Shown one piece after another: positions 60,208-64,000 of a stretch of 64,000 nt of DNA. How positions within the stretch are numbered: position 1 is the stretch's first letter; the number at the start of each line of letters is the position of its first letter. A program made the translations under genes and the position numbers. The notes under the pieces were generated by a model that was not told the DNA's origin, did no database searches, and saw only the letters and a program-made list of their open reading frames with translations. The stretch spans positions 21,360 through 85,359 of the forward strand of contig NZ_FUYX01000019.1 in the NCBI RefSeq assembly GCF_900168195.1. Direction: 5' to 3'. The stretch is from Allobosea thiooxidans (GTDB lineage Bacteria; Pseudomonadota; Alphaproteobacteria; Rhizobiales; Beijerinckiaceae).

Positions 60208-61067
60208 GTGCCCCGACGCAACCCGCCCCGGCCGCGACGCGCACCGATCCTTACGCGCCGAAGGGCCTTTCGCTGACGCTGGAATCGACCGGGGCGATCC
60301 TGCTTGCGCTGCTCTGGGTGCTGCCGCTGGCCTATGCCGTCTGGGCCGCGTTCCATCCGGCCGAATACACCACGCGCTTCGTGCTGACAGCACCGCTGAC
60401 GCTCGACAACTTCACCCGCGCCTGGGCGGCGGCGCCCTTCGCCCGCTACTTCCTCAACACCTTCATCCTCGTCACCATGATCCTCGCCTTCCAGCTGATC
60501 CTGGGGACGCTGGCGGCCTATGCGCTGGCCCGGCAGGATTTCTGGGGCCGCGACATCGCCTTCGTGCTGATCCTGGCGCAGCTGATGATCATGCCGGACG
60601 CCTTGATCGTCGAAAACTACCGCACGCTCGCCAAGGTCAACCTGATCGACACGATCCCAGCGATCGCCCTGCCCTATATCGCCTCGGCCTTCGGCATCTT
60701 CCTGCTGCGGCAGACCTTCAAGACCGTGCCGAAGGAGCTCGACGACGCCGCCCGTGTCGAGGGGGCGAGCCCGCTGCAGGTGCTGATGAAGGTCTATGTC
60801 CCGCTCGCAAAGCCGACCTATATCGCTTATGGCCTCGTCTCGGTCAGCTATCACTGGAACAATTTCCTCTGGCCGCTGCTCGTCACCAATTCGGTGGAGT
60901 CGCGGCCGCTGACGGTGGGCCTCCAGGTCTTCTCGTCGGCCGATCAGGGCATCGACTGGGCCGTGATCTGCGCGGCGACGCTGATGACCTCGGCACCGCT
61001 GCTCGTCGGTTTCCTGCTGTTCCAGCGCCAGTTCGTGCAGAGCTTCATGCGCGCCGGCATCAAGTAG
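60204..61067 (+). CDS. ABC transporter permease, UgpE/MalG type
   Basis: 287 aa, six TMs; EAA loop ELDDAARVEGASPLQVLMKV, then the MalG-like LAKPTYIAYGLVSVSYHWNN. First TM about 34-52. Completes a CUT1 importer. The following enzyme gene starts 16 nt downstream. Confidence 0.95.
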   Translation: MSAPTQPAPAATRTDPYAPKGLSLTLESTGAILLALLWVLPLAYAVWAAFHPAEYTTRFVLTAPLTLDNFTRAWAAAPFARYFLNTFILVTMILAFQLILGTLAAYALARQDFWGRDIAFVLILAQLMIMPDALIVENYRTLAKVNLIDTIPAIALPYIASAFGIFLLRQTFKTVPKELDDAARVEGASPLQVLMKVYVPLAKPTYIAYGLVSVSYHWNNFLWPLLVTNSVESRPLTVGLQVFSSADQGIDWAVICAATLMTSAPLLVGFLLFQRQFVQSFMRAGIK

Positions 61068-61083
61068 GATCGAGGCCAACCCG

Positions 61084-61926
61084 ATGAAGCTGATCACCTG
61101 GAACATCCAGTGGGCCCGCGGCGTCGACGAGAAGGTCGATCCGCGCCGGATCATCGACCACGCCCGGCAGATGGCGAATTTCGACGTGCTCTGCCTGCAG
61201 GAGGTCGCCGCCAACTTCCCTGACCTCGACGGCAACGACCGCACCGACCAGTTCGCCCTGTTCAGCGAGCTGCTACCCGGCTTCACCGCGATTGAGGCGA
61301 TCGGCGTCGATGTTCCCGATGGCGCCGGCGGCCGCAAACGCTTCGGCAACCTCATCCTGTCGCGATTGCCGGTGGCGCAGGCGCTGCGCCATGTCCTGCC
61401 CTGGGAGGCGGCGGCGACGCGCAACATGCCGCGGGTGCTGGTCGAGGCGATGGTCGAGACGCCCTTCGGCCCGATCCGGGTGATGACGACGCATCTGGAG
61501 TATTCCTCGCCTGCCCTGCGTGCTGCCCAGGTCGAAGGCATCCGGCAGATCCACCGCATGGCCGCCGCGCGGCAGACGACGCCGCGCCAACCCGGCCCGC
61601 ACACCTATGCGCCGACCCCGAATGCCGCAAGCGCGATCCTGACCGGCGACTTCAACATGCGGCCGGACGATGCCGGCATGGCGCAATTGCTGGCCCCGTT
61701 CGAGGGCGATGTTCCGCCGCTGGTCGATCTCTGGCCGGTGTTGAAAGGCACAGAGCCGCCTCCGCCCTCCGCCTTCATCTGCGACCAGACCTACGGCCCA
61801 CCCGGCTGCCTCGACTATGTGCTGGCCACGCCGGATCTCGCCGCGCAGGCCCGCTCGATCGTCTACGACATCGAGACGCGGGCCTCGGACCACCAGCCGG
61901 TCCTCGTCGAGTTCGACCTGGGATGA
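61084..61926 (+). CDS. Endonuclease/exonuclease/phosphatase (EEP) family hydrolase
   Basis: 280 aa, EEP fold with metal and catalytic residues: ITWNIQWARG (Asn), CLQEVAANF (Glu), TGDFNMRP (Asp/Asn), SDHQPVLVEF (His). No signal peptide, so intracellular. In an operon with a UgpB-like importer, a phosphodiesterase acting on an imported phosphodiester (e.g. a glycerophosphodiester) is plausible but unproven. ATGA overlap with the next gene. Confidence 0.88.
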   Translation: MKLITWNIQWARGVDEKVDPRRIIDHARQMANFDVLCLQEVAANFPDLDGNDRTDQFALFSELLPGFTAIEAIGVDVPDGAGGRKRFGNLILSRLPVAQALRHVLPWEAAATRNMPRVLVEAMVETPFGPIRVMTTHLEYSSPALRAAQVEGIRQIHRMAAARQTTPRQPGPHTYAPTPNAASAILTGDFNMRPDDAGMAQLLAPFEGDVPPLVDLWPVLKGTEPPPPSAFICDQTYGPPGCLDYVLATPDLAAQARSIVYDIETRASDHQPVLVEFDLG

Positions 61927-62747
61927 TCTTCACCAGGCAGGACCATGAGCGGCTCGACGCCATCCTGCGCGAGGCGGCACGCCGCGAGGTGATGCCGCGT
62001 TTCCGCCGTTTGGCGGCCGGCGATATCCGCGCCAAGCAGAACCCGGTCGATGTCGTCACCGAGGCCGACGAGGCGGCCGAGCGCTTCATCTGCGCCGACC
62101 TGGCCAAGGCCTTTCCAGGCGCGGCGCTGATCGGCGAGGAGGCGGTGACGCAAGACCCTTCCCTCCTCTCGAAGCTTTCCGAAGCCGAGATCGCCTTCGT
62201 CATCGACCCGATCGACGGCACGCTGAACTATGCCAGCGACCTCTCCCTCTTCGCCGTAATGGCCGCCGTCATCGTCAGGGGCGAGATCGCCGCCGCCGTG
62301 ATCCATGATCCGACGGCCGATGACAGCGCCATGGCCCTGCGTGGCGAAGGCGCATGGATGAGCTCTGCGGATGGCACGAGCCGCGGCCTGCGCGTCGCTC
62401 CCGCCGTCGCGACGCGGCAGATGAACGGCATGGCGAGCTGGCAATATTTCCCGGAGCCGCTGCGCAGCACGCTTCCCGGCCGCTTCCCCGCCTTCCTCGA
62501 AGTCGGCTCGCTGCGCTGCTGCGGGCAGGAATATCGGCTGGCAGCGGCGGGGCGCCTTCAATTCCTGCTCTACGGCGTCCTCCATCCCTGGGACCATGCG
62601 CCGGGCGTGCTGCTCTACAGCGAGGCGGGCGGCCATGCGCGCCTGCTCGACGGCCGGCTCTATTCGCCCGCCGAGCGCCCGGCGGGACTGCTCTGTGCGC
62701 CCGATGCGGCGAGCTGGCAGGAGATCAGGTCAATCCTGCTGGATTGA
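61923..62747 (+). CDS. Inositol monophosphatase-family phosphatase
   Basis: 274 aa. Metal motifs ALIGEEAVTQD (GEE), DPIDGTLNYASDLSLFAV (DPIDGT) and WDHAPGVLLYSEAGG (WD-x-APG). IMPase/FBPase-like Li-sensitive phosphomonoesterase. It overlaps the EEP gene by 4 nt and closes the operon, which fits stepwise removal of phosphate from an imported phosphodiester. The substrate is not known. Confidence 0.92.
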   Translation: MIFTRQDHERLDAILREAARREVMPRFRRLAAGDIRAKQNPVDVVTEADEAAERFICADLAKAFPGAALIGEEAVTQDPSLLSKLSEAEIAFVIDPIDGTLNYASDLSLFAVMAAVIVRGEIAAAVIHDPTADDSAMALRGEGAWMSSADGTSRGLRVAPAVATRQMNGMASWQYFPEPLRSTLPGRFPAFLEVGSLRCCGQEYRLAAAGRLQFLLYGVLHPWDHAPGVLLYSEAGGHARLLDGRLYSPAERPAGLLCAPDAASWQEIRSILLD

Positions 62748-62761
62748 ACGACTGCCGCCAC

Positions 62762-64000
62762 TCAGTCCTCGTCGTCGCGCTGACGCGGACCTTCCCCGAG
62801 GATCTCGCGTTTCCCTGCGTGATTTGCGGGTCCGACGATGCCCTCGTTCTCCATGCGCTCCATGATGGAGGCGGCGCGGTTGTAGCCGATCTGGAGGCGG
62901 CGCTGGATGTAGGAGGTCGAGGCCTTCTTGTCGCGCAGCACGACCGCGACCGCCTGCTCGTAGGGGTCGTCCGAGTCGGTCGAACCCATACCTGTCTTGT
63001 CGAAGACGGCGCCGTCCTCGTCCTCCGCGCCTTCCTCCTCCTCGGAGGTGACGGCGTCGAGGTATTGCGGCCGGCCTTGCGTCTTGAGATGGGCGACGAC
63101 CTTCTCGACCTCGTTGTCCGAGACGAAGGGGCCGTGGACGCGGGTGATACGCCCGCCGCCGGCCATGTAGAGCATGTCGCCCTGGCCGAGCAGCTGCTCG
63201 GCACCCATCTCGCCGAGGATGGTGCGGCTATCGATCTTCGAGGTGACCTGGAAGGAGATCCGGGTCGGGAAGTTCGCCTTGATCGTGCCGGTGATGACGT
63301 CGACCGAGGGACGCTGCGTCGCCAGCACGACATGGATGCCCGCCGCGCGCGCCATCTGGGCCAGACGCTGGATCGTGCCCTCGATCTCCTTACCGGCGAC
63401 CATCATCAGATCGGCCATCTCGTCGACGATGACGACGATATAGGGCAGAGGCTCGAGGTCCATGACCTCCTCCTCGTAGATCGCCTCGCCCGAGTGCTTG
63501 TCGAAGCCGGTCTGGACCGTGCGGGTGATGACCTCTCCCGCCGCCTTGGCCTCGCCGACCCTGGCGTTGAAGCCGTCGATGTTGCGCACCGAGAGCTTCG
63601 ACATCTTCTTGTAGCGCTCCTCCATCTCGCGCACCGCCCATTTGAGGGCGACGACCGCCTTCTTGGGATCGGTGACGACCGGGGTGAGCAGATGCGGGAT
63701 GCCGTCATAGACGGAGAGTTCCAGCATCTTGGGATCGACCATGATCAGGCGGCACTCTTCCGGCTTCAGCCGGTAGAGGATCGACAGGATCATGGTGTTG
63801 ATGGCGACCGACTTGCCCGAGCCGGTGGTGCCCGCCACGAGCAGATGCGGCATGCGCGCCAGATCCGCGATGACCGGCTCGCCGCCGATGGTCTTGCCGA
63901 GGCAGAGCGCGAGCTTGTGCTTGGTCGCCTCGAAATCCTGGCTGGCCAGCAATTCGCGCAGGAAGACGGTCTCGCGGCGGGTGTTGGGCAGCTCGATGCC
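62762..64000 (-). CDS. ftsK: DNA translocase FtsK, C-terminal part (N-terminus outside window)
   Basis: 413 codons visible, open at the right edge; the frame reads a GIELPN..RETVFLRELL segment before the first internal Met. RecA-like motor: Walker A GTTGSGKSVAIN, Walker B VIVDEMADLMM, and an ARxTP-type region VLATQRPSVDVITGTIKANF. The C-terminal gamma winged helix (DPYEQAVAVVLRDKKASTSYIQRRL) binds KOPS. It pumps DNA at the septum for dif/XerCD resolution. It is convergent with the phosphatase gene (14-nt gap). Confidence 0.97.
   Translation of the reverse strand, partial: GIELPNTRRETVFLRELLASQDFEATKHKLALCLGKTIGGEPVIADLARMPHLLVAGTTGSGKSVAINTMILSILYRLKPEECRLIMVDPKMLELSVYDGIPHLLTPVVTDPKKAVVALKWAVREMEERYKKMSKLSVRNIDGFNARVGEAKAAGEVITRTVQTGFDKHSGEAIYEEEVMDLEPLPYIVVIVDEMADLMMVAGKEIEGTIQRLAQMARAAGIHVVLATQRPSVDVITGTIKANFPTRISFQVTSKIDSRTILGEMGAEQLLGQGDMLYMAGGGRITRVHGPFVSDNEVEKVVAHLKTQGRPQYLDAVTSEEEEGAEDEDGAVFDKTGMGSTDSDDPYEQAVAVVLRDKKASTSYIQRRLQIGYNRAASIMERMENEGIVGPANHAGKREILGEGPRQRDDED

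Noticed and set aside
1..64000. CRISPR arrays, tRNAs, rRNAs, integrases, transposases
   Set aside because: None was seen: no regular direct repeats with spacers, and no recognisable mobile-element genes.

Overview
This is a high-GC chromosomal window from an alphaproteobacterium, most likely of the Hyphomicrobiales (Bosea/Bradyrhizobium-like). The grounds are the fixNOQP-type cbb3 cluster, NirK-type denitrification with pseudoazurin, NnrR/NnrS, the LigD domain order, and palindromic intergenic repeats of a rhizobial type. The genus is inference. No tRNA, rRNA, CRISPR array, phage or insertion sequence was seen. Both ends cut genes: an RND pump at the left and FtsK at the right.

Layout. (1) 1-9.0 kb: an RND efflux pump, then a LacI-controlled peptide/opine-type ABC system without ATPase genes, and an amidase. 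The LacI operators are visible: one perfect 14-bp palindrome upstream of the regulator and a one-mismatch copy upstream of the transporter. (2) 9.0-16.0 kb, minus strand: ccoNOQP, a 68-aa protein, a DUF2189 protein, ccoI and ccoS. (3) 16.4-30.8 kb: a denitrification island with norCBQD, a small membrane protein, a four-gene DUF2249/membrane protein/DUF2249/DUF59 cassette, nirK-nirV-norE-norF, nnrR, an FmdE-like protein, an NsrR-like Rrf2 regulator, nnrS and pseudoazurin. (4) 30.8-37.5 kb: oxygen-independent ubiquinone synthesis (ubiT, ubiU, ubiV, ubiD, ubiX) and anaerobic haem synthesis (hemN). (5) 37.9-41.9 kb: a glutamine-synthetase-like enzyme, an aldehyde dehydrogenase and an iron alcohol dehydrogenase, which fit a gamma-glutamylated amino-alcohol or amine pathway. 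(6) 42.0-45.4 kb: Ku and LigD (NHEJ). (7) 45.6-56.6 kb: mixed metabolic and regulatory genes. (8) 56.8-62.7 kb: a CUT1 (Ugp-like) ABC operon ending in two phosphatase-family enzymes. (9) ftsK, partial.

The strongest result is a set of seven 14-bp CRP/FNR-family boxes (TTG-N8-CAA), one each before norC, the DUF2249 cassette, nirK, the FmdE-like gene, pseudoazurin, ubiTUV/ubiD (divergent) and hemN. Each is followed, 21-23 nt downstream, by a plausible -10 hexamer, which is the spacing of a class II activator promoter. With nnrR in the same island, this suggests one regulon that couples NO/nitrite reduction to anaerobic quinone and haem supply. It also places two uncharacterised loci (21356-23881 and 27709-28353) in that regulon.
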